Positions 55,556-64,000 are shown, counted from the first letter of the stretch. The stretch: 64,000 nt of DNA from Helicobacter ailurogastricus (GCF_001282945.1 NZ_CDMG01000004.1:90558-154557), one strand, 5' to 3'. Translations and numbers: made by a program. Notes: generated by a model not told the origin, from the sequence alone.

Positions 55556-56968
55556 TTAAGCCCCCCATTTGTCCTTAGTGAGGTAGTAGCCCAAATAGCA
55601 TAAAAGGGTGTAGCCAATCGTTAAATACGCCCCGATGCGTTGCTCTGGGTCCATATACGCCCCTACAATCCCCACAATCGATCCGCTGATGCCCACCAGC
55701 TGGATTAAGGGTAAAAAAGGCGCGCGATAAGGCAAGTCGTCTAAGGATTTGCCCGAAGCCACAAATTGTTTTCGAAAGTTATACTGCGCCACGCTCACGC
55801 TGATCCACACGATGATCACGCTAAAACTGATGATGTTGATGAGCGATTCGATGATCTTTTCAGGCGCGTAGGCTTGGGTGAACATGCCAAGCAAGGTAAA
55901 ACCCATGGATAAATACATCGCATAAATGGGCGTGCCCTGTTTGTTGAGTTTGGCAAAAATGGGGGGAAACATCTTTTTTTGCGCCAAGCCATAGACCATA
56001 CGGCTAGAGGCATAAACCCCAGAGTTTGCCGTGGATAAAATCGCTGTGATGATGACAAAATTCATCACATCGGCAGCATAAGGAACCCCTGTACCAATCA
56101 AGGGCAGGGGGATACGCTCTAAGGTGCTCACAAAGGGGCTTTTAGCGATGCTCGAGTCTGTCATGGGCAAAAAGACAGAGATCACCACCACCGACCCTAA
56201 AAAGAAAAACACAATCCGCCACAAAGTCGCCTTAATGGCCTTAGGCATCGCCACGCTCGGGTTTTTTGCCTCCCCTGCTGCCACGCCTACAATCTCGGTA
56301 CCTGTGTAGGCAAAGATCACGGCCAAAATCACCCCAAAGACCCCCATTGCCCCCTTGGGGAAAAACCCTGCCTCTAGCCCTAATTTTGGGTTAGCCTGCG
56401 CCATGTAAAAATTTGCCCACACCGAGCTAAAGCCGTGCAAGTGGATTTGATAAACAATCCCCACAACGCCCAAGACGATGAAAATAAAGACCGCCAAAAC
56501 CTTAATGGACGCTAAAAAAAACTCCCCCTCAGCAAAGATTTTCACCGAAAAGGCGTTGAGTAAAAAGATCAACACAATACAGCCCATGACAAAGTAATAC
56601 ACGGGCACATGAGGAAACCATCTTTGCATGAGCAAGCCCACAGCGATGTACTCCACCGCCACCGTGATGACCCAGCCCACCCAATACATCCAAAAGACCA
56701 TATAGCCTGTCGCCGGCCCGATAAAACGGCCCGCATAATCGCCAAAGCTGCCCGTGGTGGGATACACACTTGCCAGCTCTCCCAAAGACAAAATGATCGC
56801 ATACACAATCACCCCACCCACCATGTAGGCAATCAATGTCCCTAAAGGCCCGGCGTTGGCGATGTTGCCCCCCGTGCCCACAAATAACCCCGTGCCAATC
56901 GTCCCGCCAAGCGCGATCATCAACAATTGGCGTACTTTAATGCCCCGACCTAAATGTTCGTTTTCCAC
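55556..56968 (-). CDS. APC family amino-acid permease
   Basis: Twelve-helix amino-acid/proton symporter of 470 residues. MIALGGTIGTGLFVGTGGNIANAGPLGTLIAY at the first helix and the SLGELASVYPTTGSFGDYAGRFIGPATGYMVFWMYW block are typical of the basic/aromatic amino acid branch (LysP, RocE, GabP). It follows htrA in the same order as the H. pylori rocE-type gene. Substrate unproven. Confidence 0.88.
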   Translation of the reverse strand: MENEHLGRGIKVRQLLMIALGGTIGTGLFVGTGGNIANAGPLGTLIAYMVGGVIVYAIILSLGELASVYPTTGSFGDYAGRFIGPATGYMVFWMYWVGWVITVAVEYIAVGLLMQRWFPHVPVYYFVMGCIVLIFLLNAFSVKIFAEGEFFLASIKVLAVFIFIVLGVVGIVYQIHLHGFSSVWANFYMAQANPKLGLEAGFFPKGAMGVFGVILAVIFAYTGTEIVGVAAGEAKNPSVAMPKAIKATLWRIVFFFLGSVVVISVFLPMTDSSIAKSPFVSTLERIPLPLIGTGVPYAADVMNFVIITAILSTANSGVYASSRMVYGLAQKKMFPPIFAKLNKQGTPIYAMYLSMGFTLLGMFTQAYAPEKIIESLINIISFSVIIVWISVSVAQYNFRKQFVASGKSLDDLPYRAPFLPLIQLVGISGSIVGIVGAYMDPEQRIGAYLTIGYTLLCYLGYYLTKDKWGA

Positions 56969-57088
56969 AGACTTCCTTTCATCCCCTCTTTAAAACGCCG
57001 CCCGCGCCGTTTTAAAGCCGCCTCAAAAAGGAGTGCCACACGCTCAAGTCTAAATAATGGGGGGGTAAAGAAGTGTAAAGGGAGCACA

Positions 57089-57526
57089 TTAGGCGTACCA
57101 CATCAGCTTGGCGCACACGATGATGAGCCCCCCTAAAATGAGGACGCTCGGGTGTATGATTTTCTCAAGGGGGTTCTTTTTGTTTAAGAATTTGCAAGTT
57201 AAAGCGATCCCCACCATCACAAAAATCCCACATGCAAAGCAAATTTTTAACATCAAAACCTTTTGAAAGGGGGTTTCAAAGTAGCCCTTATCGCCCCCGA
57301 TATATTGGCTCACCATCATCCCCCCCGTGATCAATAGCAAGAGCACGCAAATGGGCATGATTTTCACCGCCCGCTGGCCGATCCCCTGCGCCGCCTTGCT
57401 GGCGATCTCATCCCCGTAAAGCTTTTTGACATTAGGCAAAATCAGCACATCAAAGAAAAGATAGCCAATAAAGATCACGGCACAGGATAAATGAATCACC
57501 AAGACATAAGGATAAATTGCAGCCAT
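57089..57526 (-). CDS. CopD/DUF2269-like small membrane protein
   Basis: A 145-residue protein with four hydrophobic helices; HLSCAVIFIGYLFFDVLILP and VLLLLITGGMMVSQYIG with conserved His/Gly suggest the CopD-like cytochrome-b-related family. A single histidine in helix 1 and another near the C-terminus (IHPSVLILGG) could bind haem or copper, but I see no other support. Solitary gene between the permease and sppA. Confidence 0.6.
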   Translation of the reverse strand: MAAIYPYVLVIHLSCAVIFIGYLFFDVLILPNVKKLYGDEIASKAAQGIGQRAVKIMPICVLLLLITGGMMVSQYIGGDKGYFETPFQKVLMLKICFACGIFVMVGIALTCKFLNKKNPLEKIIHPSVLILGGLIIVCAKLMWYA

Positions 57527-57575
57527 AGGCGACCTTTTAAGATTAAATCAAACCCCCCATTGTAGCCTAACTTGG

Positions 57576-58436
57576 CTAATGAAGTCCAACCCCCAAATAC
57601 CGCCCCAAAACTTGCGTGCTGGATTGCAAGAATTTGTCCATGAGTCGCTCAAAGCGATCTTTTTGCAGCCAAATGGGGGTTTTGACATGGCTTAAAGACT
57701 GCAAGGCTTTAATGGCCTGGTTGTAAGTGCCTACATGGTCGATGAGGTGCAAATCTAGGGCTTCTTTGGCGTTAAAAATCTTGCCCTCAGCAAAATCAGG
57801 GGCGTTTTTGACATCTAGCTTACGCGCCTTAGCCACATCGCCCACAAACATTTGATACTCTTGATCGAGCAGGCGATCCAAGTATTGCTTTTCTTTATCC
57901 GTCCAAGCCCGCGTAAAAGTGCCCACTTCTTTATAGGCCCCCTTAGCCAGCCCCTGTGATTTGATGCCGACTTTGTCCATGAGAGCTTGTATATTCACCC
58001 CGCTAAAGATCACACCAATAGAGCCCACAAGCGCGCCCCTATTGGCGTAAATCGTGTTGGCCGCCATCCCTGCGTAATAGCTCCCGCTTGCCATCACGCC
58101 CTGGGCGTAAGCCACGATGGGTATTTTTTTTCTAAGTTCCGTGAGCAAGTCGTTTAACTCCACACTGGCACTAATGCTCCCTCCCGGCGAGTCGATGAGT
58201 AAAAGCACGCCCTTAACGCTGGGGTTTGCTAAAACTTGTTGCACCTGTGCCCTTAAACTCTCGCTTTCAAAAATGGGCCCATAGAGGTAAATTTTAGCCA
58301 GATTGGGCGAGGGGGTTTGTGTGCTCTCTTTGCTCACAAACACAAACAGCACAATTAAAATCAATACAACCGCTTTAAAATAACGGGTGATGAAGTCTAG
58401 GGGGGTGGTGAAAACCTTTGCCAACTTGGCGAGCAT
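57576..58436 (-). CDS. sppA: Signal peptide peptidase SppA
   Basis: Membrane-bound serine peptidase that degrades released signal peptides. N-terminal anchor (FKAVVLILIVLFVFV), then the Ser/Lys dyad region: LLLIDSPGGSISASVELND, the nucleophile in VMASGSYYAGMAAN (about 112-125), and the Lys in AKGAYKEVGTFTRAW (about 165). Length of about 286 is that of the short, Bacillus-type SppA. ATG 58436 has GGAG upstream; ATG 58448 is the alternative. Confidence 0.9.
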   Translation of the reverse strand: MLAKLAKVFTTPLDFITRYFKAVVLILIVLFVFVSKESTQTPSPNLAKIYLYGPIFESESLRAQVQQVLANPSVKGVLLLIDSPGGSISASVELNDLLTELRKKIPIVAYAQGVMASGSYYAGMAANTIYANRGALVGSIGVIFSGVNIQALMDKVGIKSQGLAKGAYKEVGTFTRAWTDKEKQYLDRLLDQEYQMFVGDVAKARKLDVKNAPDFAEGKIFNAKEALDLHLIDHVGTYNQAIKALQSLSHVKTPIWLQKDRFERLMDKFLQSSTQVLGRYLGVGLH

Positions 58437-58520
58437 GACAAACTCCATAAAGGGGATAAATCCCCTTATTATACTACCTTAAATGAAAGTGTGTTATAAA
58501 CTTGACAAAAAAGAAATGCG

Positions 58521-58748
58521 ATGGCGTGCAAGTTTTGCCCTAAAATTAGGCGGGGTGATTTGTTGTTTATTGTCGTGGCGGGGGTAGCTTTTTATGGGGT
58601 TTATAGCTATCAAATGCGTCAGGTCCAACAGGCGCAAGAAAAGCGGGCGCAAGATTTTAAGAAATTGCAAGAGTCTTGCGTGCTCAACCACGACAAAAAG
58701 GCATGTCAAGAAGTTTTTAGGCCGGGCTCTAGCGCACCGCAAAGGTAG
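58521..58748 (+). CDS. Small bitopic protein, unknown
   Basis: A 75-residue protein: N-terminal CKFCP motif (two cysteines), one membrane helix (DLLFIVVAGVAFYGVYSY), then a basic coiled coil with a cysteine pair (about CVLNHDKKACQ) that could form a disulfide outside. It precedes the MFS gene by three bases and is probably cotranscribed. No family recognised. Confidence 0.6.
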   Translation: MACKFCPKIRRGDLLFIVVAGVAFYGVYSYQMRQVQQAQEKRAQDFKKLQESCVLNHDKKACQEVFRPGSSAPQR

Positions 58749-58751
58749 TTC

Positions 58752-60113
58752 ATGTTGCAAAAAATTCTCCCGCTTGTGTTTGTGTCTTCCTTGCGCTTTT
58801 TGGGGTTGTTTATTGTCTTGCCCGTGATCTCTTTATACGCTGTGGGCTTTAAAGCTTCGGCGATGATGATGGGCTTGGCTGTGGGCGGGGCGTATCTCAC
58901 GCAAATTTTATGCCAAACCCCCATAGGCATTTTAAGCGACCAGTACAGCCGTAAAAAGGTCGTGTTGTGGTGCTTGGGGGTGTTTAGTGTGGGCTCTTTG
59001 CTTTGCTTTCTTGCCCACAATATCCAAACCCTTGTTTTGGGGCGCTTGATTCAGGGCATGGGGGCGATGGGGGGGGTTTTAAGCGCGATGATCGCCGACC
59101 TTGTGGAAGAAGAGAAACGCACGCACGCCATGGCGATGATGGGGGCGGGGATTTTCTTTAGCTTCACAGTGGCGATGGTGATTGGCCCTAGCATTGGGAT
59201 GCACTTTGGGGTGCAATGGCTCTTCATGCTCACCACCCTTTTAAGCCTATCGTCCATGCTTTTAATGGCCCTAAAAGTCCCCGAACCGCCTAAGATTGTC
59301 TATACCCTCAAAGAAAAACCCCGCTTGCTGGATGCCTTAAAAGACAAGGATATTTTTATCATCAATAGTTGCTCTTTTTTTGAAAAGTGCTTGATGACCT
59401 TGATTTTTGTTTTGATCCCCCTAGCCCTTGTGCATGAGTTTAAAATGGATAAGGGGGTGCTTTGGAAAATCTACACAGCCGGGGCTTTGCTTGGCATGGT
59501 GAGCATGGCCCCTGCGGCCATCATTGCCGAGAAATTCCACAAGGCTAAGGGAGTGCTGCTTGGGGGCGTGTTTTTATTCTTGATCGCTTATGCTTGTTTA
59601 GCCTACGCCGATCGGCATTTAGGCTCGCCCACGACTTGGCTTTTTATCTTTGGGATCATGTGCTTTTTTGCGGGCTTTGGCACGCTTGAGCCCATCATGC
59701 AATCTTTGGCGAGTAAATTTGCTAAGGCACACCAAAGAGGGCTAGTGCTTGGCATGTTTGTTTCGTATGGCTATGTAGGGTCGTTTGTGGGGGGAATGTT
59801 GGGTGGGATGGGTTACACTTATTTAGGCGTGGAGAAGGTGGCGATCCTTGTGGTCGTGGTGTGTGTGCTGTGGTTGGGGCTTGTAAGCCTGCTGAGTAAT
59901 CCTGGCCAGCAAAAAAATGTCTATTTCCCCCTAGATGCCTTCGATCGAGAGAAATTTAAAGCCATTGAAGAGCAAGCGGGCATCATTGAGTGGTACATCA
60001 ACGAGAGCCAAAACACCATCATCGTTAAGTACGATGTTTTGCACATCAGCCAAGAGCAGATCATAGAGCTTTCTGTAGCGTTTAGAAAAGGCGCGCAGAG
60101 CGGCATTTATTGA
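58752..60113 (+). CDS. MFS efflux transporter
   Basis: Twelve-helix major facilitator of 453 residues. The motif A loop appears as GILSDQYSRKKVVLW (about 57-71), between helices 2 and 3; motif C-like GPSIGMHFG follows in helix 5, consistent with a proton-driven exporter. A cytoplasmic C-terminal tail of about 65 residues (from about 388) follows the last helix. Drug or sugar export cannot be told from sequence. Its TGA is three bases before the first poly-G tract. Confidence 0.87.
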   Translation: MLQKILPLVFVSSLRFLGLFIVLPVISLYAVGFKASAMMMGLAVGGAYLTQILCQTPIGILSDQYSRKKVVLWCLGVFSVGSLLCFLAHNIQTLVLGRLIQGMGAMGGVLSAMIADLVEEEKRTHAMAMMGAGIFFSFTVAMVIGPSIGMHFGVQWLFMLTTLLSLSSMLLMALKVPEPPKIVYTLKEKPRLLDALKDKDIFIINSCSFFEKCLMTLIFVLIPLALVHEFKMDKGVLWKIYTAGALLGMVSMAPAAIIAEKFHKAKGVLLGGVFLFLIAYACLAYADRHLGSPTTWLFIFGIMCFFAGFGTLEPIMQSLASKFAKAHQRGLVLGMFVSYGYVGSFVGGMLGGMGYTYLGVEKVAILVVVVCVLWLGLVSLLSNPGQQKNVYFPLDAFDREKFKAIEEQAGIIEWYINESQNTIIVKYDVLHISQEQIIELSVAFRKGAQSGIY

Positions 60114-60115
60114 CT

Positions 60116-60161
60116 GGGGGGGGGGGGGGGGATTTTTTTTTTGTGGGGGGGGGGGGGGGGG
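60116..60161. repeat. Twin poly-G tracts G16-A-T10-GT-G17
   Basis: G16 at 60116-60131, A, T10 at 60133-60142, GT, then G17 at 60145-60161. They fill the space between the MFS gene and the lipoprotein promoter. Such long tracts in Helicobacter vary in length by slippage; they could also be an assembly artefact. Confidence 0.8.
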
Positions 60162-60192
60162 AATATTTAAGTTTTATCAAGTTTCCCTAAAG

Positions 60193-60198
60193 TAAAAT
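60193..60198 (+). promoter_or_regulatory. Candidate -10 box of the lipoprotein gene
   Basis: TAAAAT, 29 bases before ATG 60228. The G17 tract ends 31 bases upstream, so its length would change what lies just above the -35 region. Confidence 0.45.
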
Positions 60199-60227
60199 CG
60201 ACTTTTATTTTTGAGAAAAGGGAATGT

Positions 60228-61619
60228 ATGTTTAGATTGTTGAGTTATTGCAGTGTGGCTGTGGCAGGTTTGATCTTAGTGGGGTGTGCGCACACGGCGA
60301 GCCGTGGGGAGTTAAGCCAGTTCCAACAAGCCTATTACGCCAAAAACCACCAGCAAGCCGACCAAGTGTCTAAGAGTGCTTTGGCTGAAGACAAGAAACA
60401 AAAAGACACGCCCTTGTGGAATTTAGAAAGTGGGGTAAATGCTTTCATGATGGATCAGTATAGAGCGTCTCTAGACACTCTAGACAAGGCGAACAAGACC
60501 TTTGACACGAACTTTAAAGCTATGGAAAAGGGCATTGATAAAGTCGGGGCAGCCACTTATGGTTCGGCGATGAATGTCCCCTATGAAGGCCACATGTATG
60601 AATGGACCTTAACCAACTACTACATGGCTCTGGATTATGCGTTCTTAGGCAATAAACAAGACGCAAGGGTGGAGTTTAACCGCACCATCGACAGAGAGCG
60701 CCGCATTAAGGATGCCTACAATAAAGAGTTGGCGAAAGCCGAGGCAGAGTTTCAAAAAGCCAAACAAAAAAACGCCTCTATGGCAGACAAAATGGTTGCT
60801 GGCATGTCAAGTTTGGATGGAGAGCTTAAAAGCCGTTTTTCGAATTTAGAGCGCTTTAGTGCTTATAACGGTTTTATCAATCCGCTTGTCAATTATGTGG
60901 GTGGTCTGTTCTTTGCCAACAATGGGGACAATAGCAAGGCCATTGACGAATTAAAAGAGGTCTATGGGGTGAGCCATAACAAAATCGTGGGCGAGGATTT
61001 GAAAAACCTCATGCACCACAGCCGTGAAAAATACACATGGGTGATTGTGGAAGATGGCATGCAACCCACTTTAAAAGAATATAAAATCCCCTCACTCAAC
61101 TTTGCCCTCCCCACCATCCAAGACGGGCGATCTTTCCACAACAGCTTTAAAATCGTAGAAAATGGCAAGAGTGAAAACATGGGCGTGTTGTCTAACTTTG
61201 CCATCATCTTCCAAAAGGAATACCAAGCCACCCTCCCCGCCATTAAAAACAGAGCCATCGCTTCGGCGATCTTAAAAACAGGCACAGAAGTGGCTCTTAA
61301 TCAAGGCGGGGCTGCTGTGGGCGGGGCTACAGGAGCGGCGATGCAAGTGGGTAGTTGGTTTATGCATGCAGCAAATAAAGCCAGCACTGCCGCCGACACT
61401 CGAAGCTCTAACATCTTCCCTAGCATGGTCTATTTAGGGCGCGTGGATAACAAAAGCCACAAATTCAGTATCCAGATTGACAACTTGCATAGAGACTTTA
61501 GCTTTGTGCCCTGTAATGGCAAAGCCCCCGCCTCCGGGCAAGTTTGCAGCGACACAAACAACATTATCTTTGTCCGCAGTTTCCCCTCTGATTTGAATGT
61601 GAAACCCCTTTCTCTCTAG
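60228..61619 (+). CDS. COG3014-like lipoprotein
   Basis: A 463-residue outer-envelope lipoprotein: signal peptide with lipobox LILVGC (Cys about 20), then a helical, TPR-like repeat region (about 30-280) with VNAFMMDQYRASLDTLDKANK and NYYMALDYAFLGNKQDARVEFNRTIDRE, and a C-terminal Gly/Ala-rich segment GGAAVGGATGAAMQVG. The pattern fits the COG3014 family found widely in proteobacteria, of unknown function. It overlaps convergent rsmE by four bases. Confidence 0.7.
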   Translation: MFRLLSYCSVAVAGLILVGCAHTASRGELSQFQQAYYAKNHQQADQVSKSALAEDKKQKDTPLWNLESGVNAFMMDQYRASLDTLDKANKTFDTNFKAMEKGIDKVGAATYGSAMNVPYEGHMYEWTLTNYYMALDYAFLGNKQDARVEFNRTIDRERRIKDAYNKELAKAEAEFQKAKQKNASMADKMVAGMSSLDGELKSRFSNLERFSAYNGFINPLVNYVGGLFFANNGDNSKAIDELKEVYGVSHNKIVGEDLKNLMHHSREKYTWVIVEDGMQPTLKEYKIPSLNFALPTIQDGRSFHNSFKIVENGKSENMGVLSNFAIIFQKEYQATLPAIKNRAIASAILKTGTEVALNQGGAAVGGATGAAMQVGSWFMHAANKASTAADTRSSNIFPSMVYLGRVDNKSHKFSIQIDNLHRDFSFVPCNGKAPASGQVCSDTNNIIFVRSFPSDLNVKPLSL

Positions 61620-62290
61620 GCCTTAAAGTTTAAGGCAGCGGCAAACAACGCCGCCCCCTCGCTTGTTAAGACTAAATTAGAGGGGCTAAAAACCTCTCTG
61701 TCTTTAAAAAGCTTTCTTTCGCTTTGGCTAAAGCCCCCTTCAGGCCCGATGATGACCCCCTTTTGAGGCTCTAGGCCCTGCGCGTGCCCGCCCAAGTCTA
61801 AAACCCCAGCTTGGGGGTAAAGCTCTAGCGCGCTTGTTAAATCTTTAAGCACCTCTAAGTGCATTAAATCGCTGCGCCCGCTCTGCTCGCAAGAGGCGAT
61901 GATGATCCGCTCTAATCTTTCTAGTTTGCTTGTGTCCAACTGCTCGTTTCTTTGGCTAAACTGCGCCATAAAAAAGCTAATTTTTGCCACCCCCATTTGG
62001 TTTAAATAGGGCAGGACTTTTTCTATATTCTTGGTGTGGATCACCGCCCAAATTAAGTGCGTGGTTTGTGTGGGGCTGACAGGCTTTGCCTGCACGCGCA
62101 CCAGCTCTAATTTTGCGCTGTGTTTTTGCACGCTTAGAGGTTTGTAAAAATATAAATTGCTGTCTTTTAAATTGCGTAAGGCGAGTTGCTCTGTGGCCTT
62201 TGTGCGGCGGCTTAAATAAACGTGTGTGTAGGTCTTATCCTCTAGGCTTAAAATGGGTGCGCCGGCTTGGGGGTGATAAACAAAACGCAT
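61616..62290 (-). CDS. rsmE: 16S rRNA (uracil1498-N3)-methyltransferase
   Basis: SPOUT-fold methyltransferase with the knot signature VIIGPEGGFSQSE (about 180-192) and LVLTSEGAALFAAALNF at the C-terminus. Length of 224 is typical. The ATG at 62290 overlaps the stop of the upstream membrane-protein gene (TAATG), so it is translationally coupled; an earlier ATG at 62311 would overlap it further. Confidence 0.92.
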   Translation of the reverse strand: MRFVYHPQAGAPILSLEDKTYTHVYLSRRTKATEQLALRNLKDSNLYFYKPLSVQKHSAKLELVRVQAKPVSPTQTTHLIWAVIHTKNIEKVLPYLNQMGVAKISFFMAQFSQRNEQLDTSKLERLERIIIASCEQSGRSDLMHLEVLKDLTSALELYPQAGVLDLGGHAQGLEPQKGVIIGPEGGFSQSERKLFKDREVFSPSNLVLTSEGAALFAAALNFKA

Positions 62291-62685
62291 TAAAGAAACA
62301 AAGCAAGGCACAAGAGCAAGTTTAGTCCATACAAGCCCTTACACCATGTAATGTAGGCAAGCATCAAAGACTCTTTGGTGCGAGCAATTTTGAGCTTACG
62401 CACCCGCCACACTTCGCCCCCACACACCATACCCAGCACAAGCCCCATCAACCCCACTTTCCAAGAGAAGTTAAAGTGTTGCATCGCCCACAAAAACACC
62501 CCGCTAAAAAAGGCCATCGCCCCCCACATGAACACCATGGGCATCATCAAATAGAGTTTTTTATTTAAAGAGGCGTGGTTTTTTACCAGCCACAAAAAAG
62601 CTAAATTCACACAAAAGAGCACGGGACCCAGAGCCATTAAAAAAACATGAAACTTAAGCGCACTCTGCCACGCCAACTCCATCAT
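62290..62685 (-). CDS. Small four-helix membrane protein
   Basis: A 131-residue protein with four hydrophobic segments and His residues in FHVFLMALGP and NHASLNKKLYLM and MQHFNFSW, spread over helices in a way seen in b-type cytochromes. Its ATG overlaps the stop of the catalase-like gene (ATGA), so the two are coupled. I cannot name the family; a membrane electron partner for the peroxidase is a guess. Confidence 0.6.
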   Translation of the reverse strand: MMELAWQSALKFHVFLMALGPVLFCVNLAFLWLVKNHASLNKKLYLMMPMVFMWGAMAFFSGVFLWAMQHFNFSWKVGLMGLVLGMVCGGEVWRVRKLKIARTKESLMLAYITWCKGLYGLNLLLCLALFL

Positions 62686-63644
62686 TGCCGTTTAGCAAAG
62701 GTGATGGAATACACCTCGTTTCGCAACTTAAAGAGCGGGTCTTTGGGCGCTTCTACCCCGCTAGGCAACATGGCAGGCATAAAGACTTCGCCATCGCACC
62801 CATGCCCGCTGTAACTTTCTACTTTAAGTTGCCCGACCTTGATCTCCTCGTGTTTGCCATGCCATAACTTGGTCGTGTCGTTTATGGGGTCGTTTTTATG
62901 TGCCAACTCTAAGACCATGTCATAGACAATGGGGGCTTTAGCGACCTTTTCTTGAAAGTCTTTTTCCAAAAACTCATCGCCCATGCGCTTGAGCTGGGCA
63001 TTGGTGAGGTTATGCACCCCTTCCACAGGGATGAAGCTAAAGCGGGCGGGCAAAAAGCGTTGAGTCTTTTTGTCTTTGAAATAAAAAGTGTGCGTGGAGT
63101 AGTAGCGGGTGTTGGCCACGCTTTTGGTAACACCGACACTTTGCATGTAGTGGGCGAAGTTTCTAAAACTCTGTACTTCTTGCGTGACCCTCTTAATTTT
63201 TTCTCGATCCACATGCCCGTTTTTAGGGATTCGAATCTCTAAAAACCGCCCAAACTCTTCTGCGTTTTTGGCAAAGTTAATGGGGGCGTTTGTCATCACC
63301 ATCACCCAAGCGTCCCTGCCAAACCTTAGTGCCATGCCCCTTGATTTAGATTTGTCACTGGCATGCAAGTTGCCCCCGCCTAGTGAATAGCGCACCTCTG
63401 CGGGGATGCTTTGTTTATCTAAAAGCGGGATGTCTAGCTGTGCTGTAACTTTCGCATCGGGCACAAACACCCCCGCCGCACAAAAGCCCTTAGCGTGGTT
63501 GATTTTCTTATGCGGGTCTTTTGCATCGCCATTTAGCTGATAAAACAAGTCGGCGATCTTTTGCGCATCATAGACCTCTTTAGCGTGGGTCAAAGAGAGC
63601 AAAACCAAAGGCAACAACAACGAGCAGGCAAATTTAGGCATCAC
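62682..63644 (-). CDS. Periplasmic catalase-related peroxidase
   Basis: A 320-residue protein with signal peptide (LLLPLVLLSLTHA) and a truncated catalase fold: NHAKGFCAAGVF carries the distal His, followed by YSLGGGNLHASDKSKSRGMALRF and MVMTNAPINFAKNAEEF (catalase family). It lacks the long C-terminal domain of KatA. Haem-binding Tyr probably lies in the last third. H. pylori has a similar stand-alone catalase-like protein (HP0485). First gene of a three-gene coupled unit with the membrane protein and rsmE. Confidence 0.88.
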   Translation of the reverse strand: MMPKFACSLLLPLVLLSLTHAKEVYDAQKIADLFYQLNGDAKDPHKKINHAKGFCAAGVFVPDAKVTAQLDIPLLDKQSIPAEVRYSLGGGNLHASDKSKSRGMALRFGRDAWVMVMTNAPINFAKNAEEFGRFLEIRIPKNGHVDREKIKRVTQEVQSFRNFAHYMQSVGVTKSVANTRYYSTHTFYFKDKKTQRFLPARFSFIPVEGVHNLTNAQLKRMGDEFLEKDFQEKVAKAPIVYDMVLELAHKNDPINDTTKLWHGKHEEIKVGQLKVESYSGHGCDGEVFMPAMLPSGVEAPKDPLFKLRNEVYSITFAKRQ

Positions 63645-63652
63645 ACCCCTTC

Positions 63653-64000
63653 CTAAAAATTATAGACATAGTTGGCATATAAATCGATCACCCGCCTAAA
63701 AGAGTAGGTGTCAGTTTGGCTCGTTGAGCTGTTTGTATAAAAAGGCGTGTTGATGGCAGGGACTCTAAAGCCCACTTCTACGCCATTATGCGCCCCGAAA
63801 TTTGCCCGCACCCCAAAGTTAAACATCCACTGCACAAAAGTGGGGGAGTAATTGATGTTAGACATGCCAATCGAATCTTTTAAATAAAAATGATTAAGAC
63901 TCACACAATCGCCGTCTTTCACCATTGTTTGGCACACGCCATTGGCCTTGCCCGCCCCCAAAGCCCAGCTAGCCCCCCCTACGGCCATGCCCATAAAGGC
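63653..64000 (-). CDS. Hop-type outer membrane protein, 3' end (partial)
   Basis: The C-terminal part of an outer membrane protein: beta-strands such as FNFGVRANFGAHNGVEVGFRVPAINTPFYTN and the terminal DLYANYVYNF, the Hop porin signature (final aromatic residue recognised by the BAM machinery). The frame runs off the right edge of the window, so its 5' end is unseen. Two cysteines in VCQTMVKDGDCVSL may form a disulfide. Confidence 0.85.
   Translation of the reverse strand, partial: AFMGMAVGGASWALGAGKANGVCQTMVKDGDCVSLNHFYLKDSIGMSNINYSPTFVQWMFNFGVRANFGAHNGVEVGFRVPAINTPFYTNSSTSQTDTYSFRRVIDLYANYVYNF

Overview
The window is chromosomal DNA of a gastric-type Helicobacter (Campylobacterota), most likely a non-pylori species related to H. 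felis or H. bizzozeronii. Evidence: two glutamyl-tRNA synthetases (GluRS1 and the tRNA-Gln-type GluRS2), Hop- and Hof-type outer membrane proteins ending in NYVYNF-like termini, a Maf flagellin-modification protein, HtrA, periplasmic asparaginase, lactate permease, and several gene blocks collinear with H. pylori as I remember it (gltX2-yggT-slt-galU-x-murA; manC-gmd; wecA-pdxJ-pdxA; ndk-yceD-rpmF-plsX-fabH). A selenocysteine formate dehydrogenase with selA is the main metabolic departure from H. pylori. No database was consulted; species assignment is inference.

Layout. 1-8006: folate cyclo-ligase and RNase Y (+), then a tightly packed minus-strand operon gltX2-yggT-slt-galU-membrane protein-murA. 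8007-16160: an AT-rich regulatory region, a DUF2470/HugZ-N-like protein with an F/G/P/Q-rich tail, a YedE/FdhT-type permease, YtfJ, a ThiE/TenI-like protein, a broken Hop-type porin, lactate permease and an AI-2E family exporter. 16161-28300: dapF, gltX1, a Hof porin, GDP-mannose synthesis (manC, gmd), MATE exporter, NhaC-like antiporter, a small secreted protein, and the arginine-to-putrescine pair aguB/speA. 28314-35816: selA, a chemoreceptor, a PAP2 lipid phosphatase, wecA, pdxJ, pdxA, and a GT8 glycosyltransferase switched out of frame by a TGTGGCT heptamer repeat. 35869-43157: the formate dehydrogenase operon (TorD-like chaperone, small Tat-signal protein, FdhA with in-frame UGA and SECIS-like hairpin, FdhB, FdhC), guaC and periplasmic asparaginase. 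43284-46256: ndk-yceD-rpmF-plsX-fabH. 46257-47523: gene graveyard. 47524-50337: an AT-richer, translationally coupled three-gene cassette (DUF262 protein, DUF3696-type ATPase, PLD/MIT-C-like protein) with the look of a defence system. 50677-64000: rnpB, rsmH, ftsL-like, maf, htrA, amino-acid permease, sppA, an MFS exporter, a double poly-G tract in front of a lipoprotein gene, rsmE, a small membrane protein, a periplasmic catalase-like peroxidase, and the 3' end of another Hop porin.

How the genes fit together. SelA, the Sec codon with its hairpin, the FdhA/B/C subunits, the TorD-like chaperone and a candidate FdhT permease form a coherent selenium-dependent, periplasmic formate oxidation module feeding the quinone pool. 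ManC/Gmd, WecA and the phase-variable GT8 serve LPS O-antigen synthesis; Maf serves flagellin modification. Surface and envelope genes carry the variable sequence: homopolymer tracts at 1-16 and 60116-60161, the heptamer at 35557-35577, and a broken Hop gene. The best candidate for an undescribed system is the DUF262-ATPase-PLD-like cassette beside rnpB.
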